From the NCBI GenBank assembly GCA_037962975.1, contig CM075669.1:251199351-251263350 (forward strand): a stretch of 64,000 nucleotides of DNA. The letters run 5' to 3'. Positions 23,043 to 34,627 of the stretch are shown here, in pieces. The notes under the pieces are model-generated. The model saw only the letters and a list, made by a program, of their open reading frames with translations. It was not told the origin of the DNA and ran no database searches. The position numbers and the translations under genes are program-made. The stretch comes from Clitoria ternatea (lineage: Eukaryota > Streptophyta > Magnoliopsida > Fabales > Fabaceae). How positions within the stretch are numbered: the stretch's first letter is position 1; every line of letters begins with the position of its first letter.

Positions 23043-25030
23043 TATACTTGTACTAAAAGTATGTCATTCTTCTTATGCTTAATGAATAATGTTGTATCAA
23101 ATCTTCCTCTTTCAAAATTGTTTTCCAAAAGAAATTTGCTCAATCTTTCATACCAAGCTCTTGGAGCTTGTTTTAAGCCATATAATGCTTTTCTTAGTTT
23201 GAAAACATGATTTTGAAATTGATAGTTTTCAAAACCAGGAGGTTGATCAACATATACTTCTTCTTGAATGTATCCATTTAAGAAAGTACTCTTGAATATG
23301 TTTCTTCATAATCTATCCTTCTTCTTGATTGTATCCCTTAGCTACTAGCCTAGCCTTGTTTCTAGTGATTATACCATTTTCATCAAGTTTATTTCTAAAA
23401 ACCCATTTAGTACCTATTATTTGGTGATCATTGGGTCTTGGCACTAATTCCCAAACTTCGTTTCTTTCAAATTGATTTGGCTCTTCTTGCATGGCCAACA
23501 TCCAATGTTCATCAATAATAGCTTCATTAATGGTTTTAGGTTCAATTTGAGAGACAAACACTAAATGATTGCAAGTATTGAAAGAACGTCGGGTACTTAC
23601 ACCTTTAGTGATATCACCTATAATGTTGTCCAATGGATGGTCTTTTAAGGTGATCCATTCTTTTTGTTGAGTTTCCATACTTTGTGTTGTGTCTCCTTCT
23701 TTATTGTCTTCTTCTTTGTCATCCAAGTTCAATTCTTGGAAGATACCTACAAGATCATCAAAATCTTCCTTTGTTGAGGAGTTATGGCTATTTTCATCAA
23801 ATTTCACATGAATTGACTCTTTAATAGTGTTTGTTTGTTTGTTGAATACTCGATAAGATTTACTTGATGATGAATATCCAATAAAAATTGCCTCATCAGC
23901 TTTTGCATCAAACTTTCCTAGATTATCCTTTCCATTGTTAAGTACAAAGCATTTACATCCAAATATATGAAAATAGGAAATGTTTAGTTTTCTACCTGTG
24001 TAAAGTTCATAGGGGGTTTTCTTTAGAATAGACCTAATCAAACATCTATTCATCACATGACAAGTGGTGTTTATCGCATCGACCCAAAAATATTTCGCAA
24101 TGTTATTTTTATTTAACATGATTCTTGCAAGTTCCACCAAATATCTATTTTTCCTTTCAACTACTCCATTTTGTTGTGGAGTTCTAGGAGCTGAAAAATT
24201 ATGTTCAATACCATGTTTTTCACAAAACTTTTCAAATGATTGGCTTTCAAATTCTCCCTAATGATCAGTTCTTATTGATGCAATCTTTGAACTTTGTTCA
24301 TTTTGGATAACCTTGGCTAGTTTCTTAAATGCATGATATGCTTCATTTTTGTGAGTAAAAAATAAGGTCCATGTATATCTTGAATAGTCATCTACAATTA
24401 CTAGACCATAGTAATTACCACCAAAGCTTTTGATTTTAGATGGTCTAAAGAGATCCATGTGCAAAAATTATAAAGGCCTTTGAGTGGAAACAACGTTTTT
24501 AAATTGAAAAGATGCCTTTACTTGTTTTCCTTTTTGACATGCATCCCAAAATTTATTTTCAAATTTGAGCTTTAGCAAACCAATTACTAATTCTTTGGAA
24601 ACAAGTTTGTTCAGATAGTCTATATGTATATGTGCTATTCTTCTATGCCATAAACATGATTCATCCTCTCTAGTCATGAAACATTGCATATCACTTGAGG
24701 ACAAACTATCAACATCAATCATGTCAATATTATCAATTATTTTACCAACAAACTTAACTTCCTTGTTTAGCTTATTTTCAATTATGTAACAATTAGACTC
24801 AAATAATACTCTATATCCTTTATCATATAATTGACTTATGCTAAGCAAGTTATGTTTGAGTCCTTTAACATATAATACATCACTAATTAAAGTTATTTTT
24901 CCTTTGGTATTGTCCCCATAAGTGACGCTTCCTTTCATTTTGGGAGTGAAAGTTATGAATTTGCTCATATCTCCCGTCAAGTGCTTTGAACACCCACTAT
25001 CCAAGTACCAATGGGTGTTGCTTGCCTTGA
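23043..25030 (-). pseudogene. Copia copy II pol, truncated
   Basis: The protease site WYLDSGCSKHLTGD lies near 25010. The integrase zinc region (LWHRRIAHIH, then WDACQKGK, with the first Cys changed to Trp) and core follow, with stops near 24468 and 24258. An open stretch from 24140 to 23313 covers the integrase C-terminus (ELYTGRKLNISYFHIFGCKC) into the start of copia RT (WVFRNKLDENG, then KGYNQEEG). A deletion of about 110 bases at roughly 23300 removes the PVARLEAIRLL block. The last part, 23280-23043, is the RT palm up to the active site, where copy I has inserted. RNase H is not present here. Confidence 0.85.
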
Positions 25031-25050
25031 AGCATACCTACAAAACAAAA

Positions 25051-26254
25051 TTAGTTTAGAGAACTTGGTACCCATTTTATGTTGGGTCCTTTTTGGTTAG
25101 CTTGTGGTAATGTCCCTTTGGGAACCCACACCTTTCTTACCACTTTTGGTCCAAATTTTCTAATATGACAATTTGAAGTATTATGACCCTTAGTGCCACA
25201 ATGATTGCATTTAGTAAATGGTGATGAAGATTTTCTAGGTGGCAAAAGAAATTTTTGTAATGCTTTTCCTTTTTGGTGGAATTATATCCTAATCCGGTTT
25301 TGTCAAACATGCATCATTGATTTCCAAGTAAAACATTCAAATTATCTCTACCATATGTGAATTTCTCAAGAGTAGTGTTCAAGTCTAGGACTTTCTTTTC
25401 TAGATGATCACATTTTATAGCATATTCACATGGTTTGGTCTTGGAACATAGTTGAGCATTAGCTACTTTCTCTTTCAAGCATTCATTTTCTTTACTAAGC
25501 TCCAAAAGATGCATTTCTAGAGTATCAATGTTTTTCCTAGATAATTTATACTTGTTTGAAATTTTAACAAATTTATTATACAATTCCTCAAATGCATCAA
25601 GTAATTCATCTCTATCTAAGTCAAGAAAACCTACGTCATCATCTTCATCTTGATGATTTGCCATGAGACATAGGTTGGTTCCTCATTGTCTGATTCTTCC
25701 GAGCTACTCACTTCATTTTCATCCCAAGAAATGTAAGTTCTTCTTTTTCCTATTTTCTCTTTGTTCTTCTTCTTGAGGTTTGGACAATACACCTTGAAGT
25801 GCCCTTCCTTGCCACATTCAAAATAATTTGGTGAGGAAGAATTTTCATTAGAAATAGGTTTCTTACCTTGAGGTTTGAAACTTTTTTGGAAACGTTTGTT
25901 TCTCATGAATTTTCTGAATCGCTTCACAAATAGTCTAAACTCTTTTTCTTCTTCATCAAACTCACTATCAGATTCTTCTTCATTGATAGAAGTGGCCTTG
26001 AGAGCTAGTCCCTTTTTCTTGGAAGACTTTTCTTCGCTGGTCCAATCATCCATCAATTTTTCTACTTGTTTTCCCTCAACAACATGCATTGGTATAAAGG
26101 GACCTTTTTCAATGGCATTCCAAATTTTTAAGTCAATTGATTGCATAAAAATTTTCATCCTTTCTTTCCAAAATTCATAGCCTTCCCCATTGAAAGCAGG
26201 AGATCTATTTGTGGTACCACCCTCAGGAAAAAGATTTAGAGAATTAGAGGCTAT
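25051..26254 (-). pseudogene. Copia copy II gag with internal deletion and lost start codon
   Basis: The start equivalent to that of the sister copies reads ATA at 26254-26252 instead of ATG. After MDDWTSEE the sequence jumps directly to KSSKKKGLALKATS, so about 150 codons of the capsid region are missing. The zinc knuckle has a Cys changed to Tyr (YFECGKEGHF). A coiled-coil-like stretch follows (LSRKNIDTLEMHLLELSKENE) and then the second knuckle CNHCGTKGHNTSNC. The conserved gag stop after VPSSLN is at 25051-25053. The product could not assemble a normal particle. Confidence 0.88.
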
Positions 26255-26295
26255 TGTTCTCTTGAAGCTGTTAAGCTTGATTTACCAAGAGTCAA

Positions 26296-26307
26296 GCTCT
26301 GATACCA
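26296..26307 (-). other. Primer binding site (initiator Met tRNA), copia copy II
   Basis: TGGTATCAGAGC on the minus strand, two bases inside the LTR edge at 26310. Confidence 0.88.
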
Positions 26308-26309
26308 CT

Positions 26310-27854
26310 TGTTGTTCAAGTGGCCTCAATACTCAAGAGGGGGGTGAATTGAGTGTTTAAGCTTTTCTTTTGAATGCCTTTGAAATTGATTCCTTTTTCA
26401 CAAAGTATGTTTGTATGCAAGAGATAGCAAGTGTAATGCAAGAGTCAATGTAAAACAATGTGCAAATGTTATTTAGGCAATATGTCAAACACTTGGTGTG
26501 CAACACTTTAACTAAGCCTAATTACTCAAGTTCAAGCAAAAATATCACAATCAAATCAATATACCAACCAAATCCAATAAGTAAATGTAAGAGAGTAGGG
26601 AAGAGAAGCTTGCAAACCAATTTAATAAGTTCCACCAACCCGGTGTACGTCTCGCCTTCAAGCAACCCACTTGAAGGATTTCCACTATTGAAGTTTAGAG
26701 ATACAAGCTATGAGCAATTGCAACTTCCTAGTGTCTCATACTCAAGAACTCAATCCTCACTAGCATAAGGGCAACCCACCCAATCTCTTAAACTCTTAAT
26801 ACCCAAAGGTTAAACCCTAACCTTTGTGACCACTCAACCTAGAGTGAATAACCTTGGTGTTTTGGTGTTTGGTTTTACAATCAATAAACTCTCTCAATAG
26901 AGTAGATAAGTAAATGAAAGGCTCTAACAATGGTTACTCTCAACAAGAGAGGATTTACAAATTTAAGCTCTAAGTTTTAGAAATTGAAACTATAGAGAAA
27001 TAGAACTCACAAGACTCAAGATTTGATTTCTCTTTGATGATTTTTGGATACTTGAGTAGCTTGAATGAGTCTTCCATTTATAGGCCTTGGAGAGGTGCCC
27101 TAGAGTCTTCAGAGCCGTTGCACAGCATAGGCATCTTATTGAAAATGGAGAAGTGAGCTGGTTTCCCACTTAAAAATGTTTTTCCCTAATATCTAGCACT
27201 ATCATAATCTATTACGCCTCGATCTGTAATCGAGATTACACTTTGAAATCTTCAGTGTAATTGGACTGGTAATCGATTAGCCTTTCCCATGTAATCGATT
27301 AGCTAAGAGACAGAACCTTGATAATCGATTGTTCATTGACTTACAATCGATTGTGAATAGCACCTGATGCATTTAATTGTGTTACGCAGCATGGTAATCG
27401 ATTATGACTCATGTGTAATCGATTATGGGACAAATAGAAACTCTCTAATCGATTAGTTCTTGTCTTGTAATCGATTAGCAACATTACAAAACATTGGTAA
27501 TCGATTATGGCATCCTTGTAGTCGATTAGCAGATGTACCTGATGCTTTTCATTTATTTTCTCAGCTTGGTAATCGATTGGCTTCCTTGGTGAAATCGATT
27601 AGGTGACAAACAGAAACTCTTTAATCGATTATAGTTGATGAGGTAATCGATTAGGTGTTGGACAGAAGCTCTATAATCGATTATATAAGGTCTTGTAATC
27701 GATTAGGATACGTGTTTTTGTAGGTCTGATGTTGTCTTCTCTGTTTTTATCCTTGCATGTGTTCTTTTATGAACACTTGAACTTTTTGCCATGATTCTTC
27801 AATTGCTTTTATCATTATCAAAATCATACAACCTGAAACACATATTCAAACACA
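26310..27854 (-). repeat. Copia copy II LTR (5' LTR in element orientation)
   Basis: Same edges as the LTR of copy I: TGTTGTTCAAGTGG at the start and TTCAAACACA at the end. It has a minus-strand TATA-like box at 27076-27082 and a palindrome array at about 27225-27705. Confidence 0.88.
27225..27705. repeat. TAATCGATTA palindrome array in LTR of copia copy II
   Basis: About 17 copies or near copies lie in 480 bases. The spacing and the intervening words (for example CACCTGATGCATTTAATTG) match copy I, so the array was inherited with the LTR. Confidence 0.88.
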
Positions 27855-28592
27855 GCCCAAAGTTCTATAGATTCAATGTTCTTCGTATTGATCCTTGAAT
27901 TCCTCTCCAAAATCTCCAAGAAAAGTCTCTTAATTTCCACCCAAAAATGTCTTAGTATCTCTATATATTGAGTTCCTTCTGTTTTTGCCTTTTTATGTTT
28001 TGAAATTAGGCAAAAACTGAAGGTAACCGCTGCAACGTACAAAATCCACTAGCAGTGGATCGTACTGTCTGGCACCCAAAACGTTTAGAAATTAAAATCT
28101 GGGCAGAAACCACTGGCAGTGGGAAAATCCACCGCTAGTGGGTTTTTTAGCAGTGAACTCCACGGACAGTGGAATTTCCCACTGGCAGTGGATTTTCCTA
28201 TCTTATTTTTCCCCCTTTTCCAGTGTGTTCCACGGTCAGTAGGAAAGTCCACTGGAAGTGGTTTTCTCTGAACCTTGGAAAACATACATTTTTTGGGTGT
28301 TTTTAGGTTCCTAAATGTCTCCTTTGGTATATCCTTCTTCAATTATTGGAGTGGCTTCAATTTTGAGTCTTCCACAAGCTTGAACTCTTCCTATTTTCAC
28401 TATTCCATTCAACTTCTTCCAATTCCTTTTGTAAATAGGCTTATATCATGAAGGTTCCTGAAAATACAACTACCAAAGTAGCATATGCGGAAATAGAAGA
28501 ATAAACATGACAATTAGGGGGGAAACAGGATGAAATGAACTAAAACTAAGACTAAATGGACCCTAAAACTAATGCAACCTACACACTTATCA
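27855..28592 (-). repeat. LTR fragment of an unassigned retrotransposon (family D)
   Basis: The right edge, read on the minus strand, is TGATAAGTGTGTAGG, a plausible LTR start. Right of it the accessory ORF of the Tat element begins abruptly. The left part was cut by copia copy II at 27855. It has a TATA-like TATATAGAG on the minus strand near 27960 and a cluster of CCACT-GGC-AGTGG hairpins upstream of that. No coding sequence of this family is in the window, so its superfamily is unknown. Confidence 0.6.
28045..28262. repeat. CCACTGGCAGTGG hairpin array in LTR D
   Basis: About seven copies of a dyad with CCACT and AGTGG arms around three bases lie here (CCACTAGCAGTGG, CCACTGGCAGTGG twice, CCACCGCTAGTGG, CCACGGACAGTGG, CCACGGTCAGTAGG, CCACTGGAAGTGG), 15-40 bases apart. 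Confidence 0.8.
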
Positions 28593-31545
28593 ACTATTTT
28601 TGTACTTCTTCCAACTGACCACATCTGTCATATGCCAGAGGATGACTGAATCATCTACATGTATGATATCCTCTTCTCTCACCTCGGTGTCAGGTTTCCC
28701 TTGATGAAGTTTGAGATGAGTGTCTTAAGATTTCTAGACTGTGCCCCCACCCAGCTACACCCAAATTGATGGGGTTTGGTATGCAGTTTGGAGGTACTGG
28801 GAGAGCATTTTGACTTTACACCTACAATAGCGATGTTCTTCTATTACTACCAAGTCCTGCACCGGAGCAATAAGGACGACGACTTGAGCTTCGTGACTTT
28901 GAGGTATGACTCAAAAATTATTAACTATGAAGCTTTCACTGAGTCTTCCAAGATGGTTGTGGACACTTTAAAAATCATTCTTTAAAATCCACGTAAACCC
29001 TAACAAACTGGTGTTTTGGGAGAGCGAAGACAAGATCCCCTAATTCCCGGTGTCATGGACGCATGAGCACTTTTTGTTGACCGAGGCAGCATACTACACC
29101 GATGAGAGTGAATTATCTCCAACACCAATAGAAGTTATTAGTGCCATGCACAAGTATTGTTTGACTTGTAAATTGTCCTGTAAGCGCCTCTTAGGACCGT
29201 GGCCTCAAAGGGATTCTTATTTACGTAATAACTCTTAAAAAGCATCTGACTTTGTTCTGCATATGTGCTGATTTATTACTTCTGACCTTTTACCTTTCTT
29301 CATTTTTTGACAGAGCAAATTAAAGCCTGTGAAGCCATAGAGATTAAAGCAACTATAGGTAGAGATAGTGGCCGCAGGTTTTGAGAATCCCATCCAGCCT
29401 AAGAGAAACGCCTCAAAGGCTATCACCTAAGCTATCACTTTTCGACCAGAAGACACCATGGAAATCCCTATGTGGGAAACTGAATCACCTAAATAGTCTA
29501 TCCCAGAGAAGAAGAAAAGGAAGAAGGTTATTCCTGAAAAGGAGAAGACCCCTCATCCAGTCAAAAAACAAAAAAATACCAGAGAAGAAGGATACCAGCG
29601 AGCATGAGGTGTTAGCCCAAACCATCTCATCTTGAGATGAAACTTTCTCTAAATTTGTGAGGCAGAAGTGAAGAGACTTATTAAACTAACTCAGATTGAA
29701 GTATCTGCTCCAACACCAGGATCTCATCTCAACCCGTATATTCTCTATCGAGGCTAAGACCAAACAAAATTAGAACCTCTAACCTATTGCCTTCGTCGTA
29801 GCCTAAACATTTCTGAACTGAAACAGGCATGTGTAGTTGCTCGCTAGTAATTGGCTGAACTCAGTGGGGTCCTTGAATCTCTGGCCAAAGTGACTGAAAG
29901 TGTTGATGAGACAACACTATACTATGATAAGGCCCATAAAGCTTACATATATTTACGGGAGGCTTAGAGAGAAATAAAGCATCTTCAGGAACTATCCAAG
30001 ACAAAACTTAAACTATAGGGTAATAGGGAGTTAGAAATTATAAAATAGAATAAGGAGGCAGATAAGCTACAGGCTGAGAAATATGAACTAGAATAGCTAA
30101 AGAAGAAGGATAACCAGCTGAAGGAGGAAGTAGTAAAGGTGACAAGGGGCTGTGGAGCTCTCCAGGATGAGATTGTGAAGCTGATTAATGAGCATGTTAA
30201 GATCGAGGGAGTTTAGGTTGAAGAAAAAAATAACTTTTAACCAAGATGGAAGCTATGAAGAAGGAAAACTAAGACTCATCTCTGCCAGACAAATCAACAA
30301 CTCCAGGGGAACTGAAAGCATCTCAGGCTTGGGCCATTAAGGCTTTTTAACTTTGTGATACCCTTGTTGTAGGGTTCTCCAGCGTTGCTGTGAGGCAAGT
30401 CCAACATCCAAACCCTGGTGTCAACTTAAACCTCAATGGGATTCACCACTATCATGAGTTTCATGGTGGAAAGTTGTTCTATGGTTGATGGGAGGCACGA
30501 GGAACCTAAGGATATGCCTTTCGAGCTAGCGGCCTTACCTAAGCCTTAAAGAATGGCCTCAAGTTAAGTCCAAATATATTAAATCTAAATTAGCTAGATC
30601 CTTATCTGAGGCTATAACCTTACCCCAAAATACTCAAATCACTCCCAATCAAAATACACCTTCCTTTTCCAATAAGTGTAGCAAAAACACCATTTCCTAA
30701 ACCATCTTGGTGGTAACAAAAATTATGCCAAATCCTGAATATTATGTGAAGCTCCTAAAGGATTCACCCTAGTGACCCATCCTCTTTCATTGACCCAGTC
30801 CCTTTCCATTCCCCTTATGAGTCCCTTCTTAGTAGAGGAATTCAATAATTGCTAAGTCTTAAGAGAAGCGGAGATGAAGATAAAGTTTTTCATGGTCACA
30901 AGAAGAGGCGCCTCTAAATTTTAGATTCAAAATTTTAGAATTTGTCTATAGACCAGTATGGATCCAACCTCATGTGTAGCGTGTCCAAGACTGAGGAGGC
31001 GGGCCATATCAAGCCCCCAAGTCAACCATAAAGTTCTTAAGCTGGAATTGTTATGGGATTTCTAGTCCTGCGACAGTGAGGAAGCTAAAATCCCTCAAGA
31101 AGAGACAAAAACTATCATTGGTTTTTCTTATGGAAATAAAAGCTAATTATGCTCGGGTAGAGGCTATTAGTTTTTATTCATAAAAAATCATTTTAACAAG
31201 ACCTTAAATCTATTGGTGTTCCAATGGATTATGGTTAGTTCATGATAGGTGATTTTAATGAATGTTTGTATACCTATGATAGGTTAAGCCACATACCACT
31301 TGTGAAAAAAGAATCTCTTTTTTTAGAGATTTGATAGACTTTCTTAAGCTTATGGACATACCTGCTAAGGGTTTTAGCTTCACATAGATTAGTAATCCAA
31401 GGAATGGAAGGATCACTAAGGAAAGAATTAATAGAATTTTTGCGAATTATGAGGCTTTCAATATTTTTCCTCATTTGCTAGGTACGATCTTTTCTCCAAA
31501 CCCGGGTTCCCCTGAGAGTGAAGAAACTGCTCCTGCGTCCTAAGC
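28593..31545 (+). pseudogene. Accessory 'putative gypsy-type transposon' ORF, antisense to Tat pol
   Basis: On the plus strand a degraded frame shows YDILFSHLGVRFPLMKFEMSV, CAPTQLHPN, EHFDFTPTIAMFFYYYQVL and SFVTLRYDS. This is the pattern of the domain named 'putative gypsy type transposon' (Pfam Transposase_28), given from memory. A lysine-rich linker (near 29500-29600) follows, then a coiled-coil-like stretch (about 29860-30230, for example ESLAKVTESVDETTLYYDKA). After that come a piece with NPGVNLNLNGIHHYHEFHGG and a tail ending SPNPGSPESEETAPAS near 31545. About ten stops are visible. It runs opposite to pol of the same element and lies beyond integrase, as in other Tat elements. Its function is unknown. 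A LINE fragment interrupts it near 30490-31490. Confidence 0.65.
30490..31490 (+). mobile_element. LINE (non-LTR) fragment: end of ORF1 and part of endonuclease
   Basis: On the plus strand from about 31030 a degraded apurinic-type endonuclease is readable: a WNCYGIS start, then KLKSLKKRQKLSLVFLMEIKA, later IGDFNECL and, near 31420, NPRNGRITKERINRIFANYEAFNIFP. These match the EEP endonuclease of plant L1 LINEs, which nicks the target DNA. Upstream (30490-31020) is a stretch like the C-terminus of a LINE ORF1 with KYIKSKLARSLSEA. No reverse transcriptase or poly-A tail is present, so it is a fragment. The limits are approximate. Confidence 0.65.
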
Positions 31546-32305
31546 TCGTCCTTTTATTTTTACCTTGTTTTAACTTGTCATTATTTTGTTTCAAACTTTA
31601 TGTTCTATTTAGCCTTGTTCCAGGATAGGCCTCGGTCTTCATAATGTATAACCTTTGTTTACTTGAATATGACTTGCACCTTTTAACTTCATATTGAATT
31701 GCAATACCTATCATAGTCTTTATGTTTTTTAAGTATGTAAGTGTCGTTTGTTAAAGTTTGGAATAACTTCCTTATTAGGAGTAGGAAATGTGTTATTGAG
31801 GTAATGGCTTAGCCATTCCCAAATATAAGGATCTACTTGTGCCACTCGTCAGGGTCCGGTATGTTTCGAAAGAGAATCAATCCTTGCCACTTATTAGGGC
31901 CAAGTAGCTAGTTTTTTTTAAAAAGATTGGGGTGTTACTCGTTGGGGTCCCATATGGTCTCAAAGAGATCTAATCCTCGCCACTCATCGAGGATAACAGG
32001 TTCTACTTACGCTGTTTGTCGAGGTCTGGTATGGTCTCAAAGACATCCAATCTTTGTCACTCATTGGGGCCAACTAGCCAATCCTTTTTCAAGGGACTGA
32101 GGTGACGCTCGTTGGGTTCGGTATAACCTTAAAAAAGGTCCAATCCTTGTTACTCGTCAGGGAAATTTTCTCCGTGCATGTTGAAGATATAACAACAATA
32201 AAACAATTCTCTTTAAAAAAAATTATTGAATACGGAATTTACATTGGGGCTATGCAAGGACATACCTTGTTAAAATCTTCTTGAGGAAAACTTAGTGGGA
32301 AAAAC
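31546..32305. other. Tat 3' region with short imperfect repeats
   Basis: No gene is seen. Between about 31840 and 32165 the words CACTCGTCAGGGTCCGGTATG, ACTCGTTGGGGTCC and GTTTGTCGAGGTCTGGTATGG, together with TCAAAGAGATCTAATCCTCGCC, alternate about every 35-70 bases. They form an irregular repeat block. Confidence 0.55.
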
Positions 32306-32850
32306 CTCAAGTTAGGAAAAAAGTACATGTCTGGTATCCATCTAGCTGTAATAAACTCTTAAGTCTGTACATTCCACTTGTTCTTGATGGGAGTCCCGCT
32401 CAATAACTCAAGGCGATAAATGCCTTTGCCAATCACCTTAAATTCTCGGTATGGTCCTTCCCACTTCTGTGCGAGCTTGCCTTAATGGGAAAATTTATTT
32501 CCGATGCTGGCTCGGTGCAAGAACAATTCTCTAACCTTAATACGTCTTTGAGAAACCCATTTATTGTACCATAGTGTAGCCTTGGCCTTAATAGCCTGAT
32601 CACGGATGAAAGCTTTCTCTCCGAGTTCTTCAACTACATCTAACTTGTTTCCGAGGTGATCATTGTTACTCGAGGCTGAGAAATTTTGTACCCTAGCAAA
32701 AGATGTTTAGAGATCAACTAGGATTAGAGCTTTGACCCTATATGTTAGCGAAAAGGGGGATTCATTGGTCGACAAGTAAGGAGTGGTCCTGTATGCCCAT
32801 AAGACATGGCAAAGCTAGTTAGTCCAATCCTTTTTTGCCTCACCCAAGCA
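32306..32850 (-). pseudogene. Tat integrase, C-terminal third
   Basis: On the minus strand it reads KKCLGEAKKDW, a stop, then VLWAYRTTPYLSTNESPFSLTYRVKALI. Later come KATLWYNKWVSQRRIKVRELFLHRAS and WEGPYREFKVIGKGIYRLELLSG, ending near WNVQT. This is the C-terminal part of a Tat/Ogre integrase, including the GPY-type fold. Stops occur at several places. It joins the piece at 34346-34516 across the solo LTR: one side ends GLKK and the other resumes KKCLGEAKKDW after the CTTCT duplication. Confidence 0.82.
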
Positions 32851-33053
32851 CTTCTTGTTAGTTCTCATATTTATTGTTATTTTCATAATAAAAAGTGTAT
32901 TAAAAATAATAAAATTAGTTTAAATAGTAATAAATTTAGGTTTTATTTGAAATAAATGGAAGCTATTAAATTTGACTTGGCGTGACCCATTTCTTCCATT
33001 TTTGCAATGAAAAGCTAAGGATTTAAGGTGAAAATTCATTTCAAGCAGAAGGG

Positions 33054-33132
33054 CTGACGCGTAGCATCAACCCCACGCTCAGTGTCAGGATTTTGGTGCA
33101 GACGCTATGCATCAAGCCCACGCGTAGCGTTA
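33054..33132. repeat. Hairpin motif cluster in solo LTR B
   Basis: Copies of the GCGTAGCGT-type dyad (TGACGCGTAGCATCA, CCACGCTCAGTGTCA, GACGCTATGCATCA, CCACGCGTAGCGTTAG). A further pair lies at 33323-33358 just before the TATA box. Confidence 0.75.
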
Positions 33133-33373
33133 GTTGCTACGTGTATCCCACTTACAGGTGGGATTGCACTCAGAAAATGGGCCAAATAATGGCCAATTCA
33201 CTACAATCCAGAGCCTATATACATAGTGGAAGACAAGGGAGACATGTCTGTTGATCATTAGATTAAAAAATAGAAAATCATGGCCTGAAATTGTAGAATT
33301 TAATGGAGGCTAAGTCAGAGGCCTGACGCGTAGCGCCAGCCTTACACGTAGCGTCAGGACCTCAACCCAGCCC

Positions 33374-33382
33374 TATAAATAG
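33374..33382 (+). promoter_or_regulatory. TATA box of solo LTR B
   Basis: TATAAATAG in the context CAGCCCTATAAATAGGG, the same context as 15332. An intact promoter box in a solo LTR could still drive outward transcription. Confidence 0.7.
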
Positions 33383-34345
33383 GGTCACTTTCCATGGTTT
33401 TGATACTCAATCTCTGGAGAATTCTCTTATATTCTGAATTCCAGAGCTTTCTTTCTGAGTTTGCACTATAAAATAGCTTCCATATACTTGAGAGTGTTGT
33501 GTTGTATCGTGTTCTTTTCGTATCATGAAGTATGATCAAGTGTTCATAATGTCATCAATTGTAAGTTGTGTTTTTACTTTCATTATGTGTAACTAATTTG
33601 TTTATGTTGGAATTGGTAAACCAATCTATGAATATGATGTTGTGATTATGACCTCCGCAGCATGTTTATGATTCAAGTTCCATGTTAGTATTTCAATCTT
33701 TTATTAGTATGAACTTCAAACGGGAGAATGATTTTCATGCGCGTTAAAATTACTTTAACGAAAGTAAAAGTTGAAATACCCTTAATATACCAATTAATAG
33801 GGATAGAGTTGGTAATTATTATTGTGTTAAGACCAGGACTTAGAGCAAGTTTTTACTGAGAAAGCATCTGAGGGATCAGACTTTACAGTAACTATTTAGA
33901 ATTTACTCACTGAGGGATTGAGTTTAATGATTTTAAGCTGCAATGACATGAACTTGCTGATTAAATATGCATGTTTATTATTACTTCATTATGTTTTAGT
34001 GCGGGGATACTAATTCCAACATAGTTTGTTAATCTGTGTTTTAATCTCAAGTATTGGATTTGTTCAAAAGTGTTATTCTAAGTTAAGTTATTTTCTAGAT
34101 AGTTTTATAATTCACCATCTTCTACCTAATGTAAAAATTAATCTCTAAATCTGTGAATATTGTACAAATTGTAAAACTCATTCTTTTGTTAATAAGTTTT
34201 AACAATATTTACCATATTAAATAAGAATTACTGTTTCACGCTGAAAACATTTAATCTTTGAGGGAACGATATCTTTTTTGAAAACTGCAACAATACATTG
34301 GTGCGCTTGCCAAATAGCCAACAACATTCAGGCATTAATACTTCT

Positions 34346-34516
34346 TCAAGCCTATCAGAATCTCACGATCAGCCACTTCAACTTGGCCATTTGTTTGAGG
34401 GTGCTCGATGGAAGAAAAGACTTGCACAATTTTTAGCCCTTCAAGTAGCTTGGTGAATTTCTGATTAGTGAATTGGGTGAAATTGTTTATGATGATCCAT
34501 CCTAGGACATCAAACC
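34346..34516 (-). pseudogene. Tat integrase, core fragment
   Basis: On the minus strand, between the copia insertion and the solo LTR, one reads NNFTQFTNQKFTKLLEGLKI and then EHPQTNGQVEVADREILIGLKK. The Glu in TNGQVE is the third catalytic residue of the integrase D,D-E set. This short piece links the fragment at 44212 with that at 32850. Confidence 0.8.
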
Positions 34517-34627
34517 TGTGTTTGAATGTGTATACAGGTTCAGGAATTTTGATAATGACAAAAACACTCTTGAAGAAATCTATGCAAAAACAAAGACATG
34601 GAACCAGGTGCTGAGAAACAGCGAAGC

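Larger units (their letters stand above)
23038..27854 (-). mobile_element. Sirevirus-like Ty1/copia element, copy II, split and deleted
   Basis: On the minus strand this has a 5' LTR (26310-27854), a Met-tRNA primer site, gag with a large internal deletion and pol up to reverse transcriptase. At 23038 the sequence passes from pol of this copy (complement of a VYV..D RT motif) directly into the LTR edge of copy I. Copy I therefore inserted here, and the remaining 3' part of copy II lies outside the window or is lost. At its right end TTCAAACACA is followed by unrelated LTR sequence from 27855. Confidence 0.8.
32851..34345 (+). mobile_element. Solo LTR (copy B) of the Athila family, with target duplication
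   Basis: An LTR of 1485 bases (32856-34340) starts TGTTAG, has a TATA box at 33374 and ends GGCATTAATA. It is flanked by CTTCT at 32851-32855 and 34341-34345. It splits the Tat integrase cleanly. The absence of any internal sequence shows unequal recombination between two LTRs after insertion. It is homologous to LTR copies A (5889) and C (46736). Confidence 0.88.

Noticed and set aside
30490..31490. Functional LINE
   Set aside because: Only the end of ORF1 and part of the endonuclease, with many stops, no reverse transcriptase and no poly-A tail.
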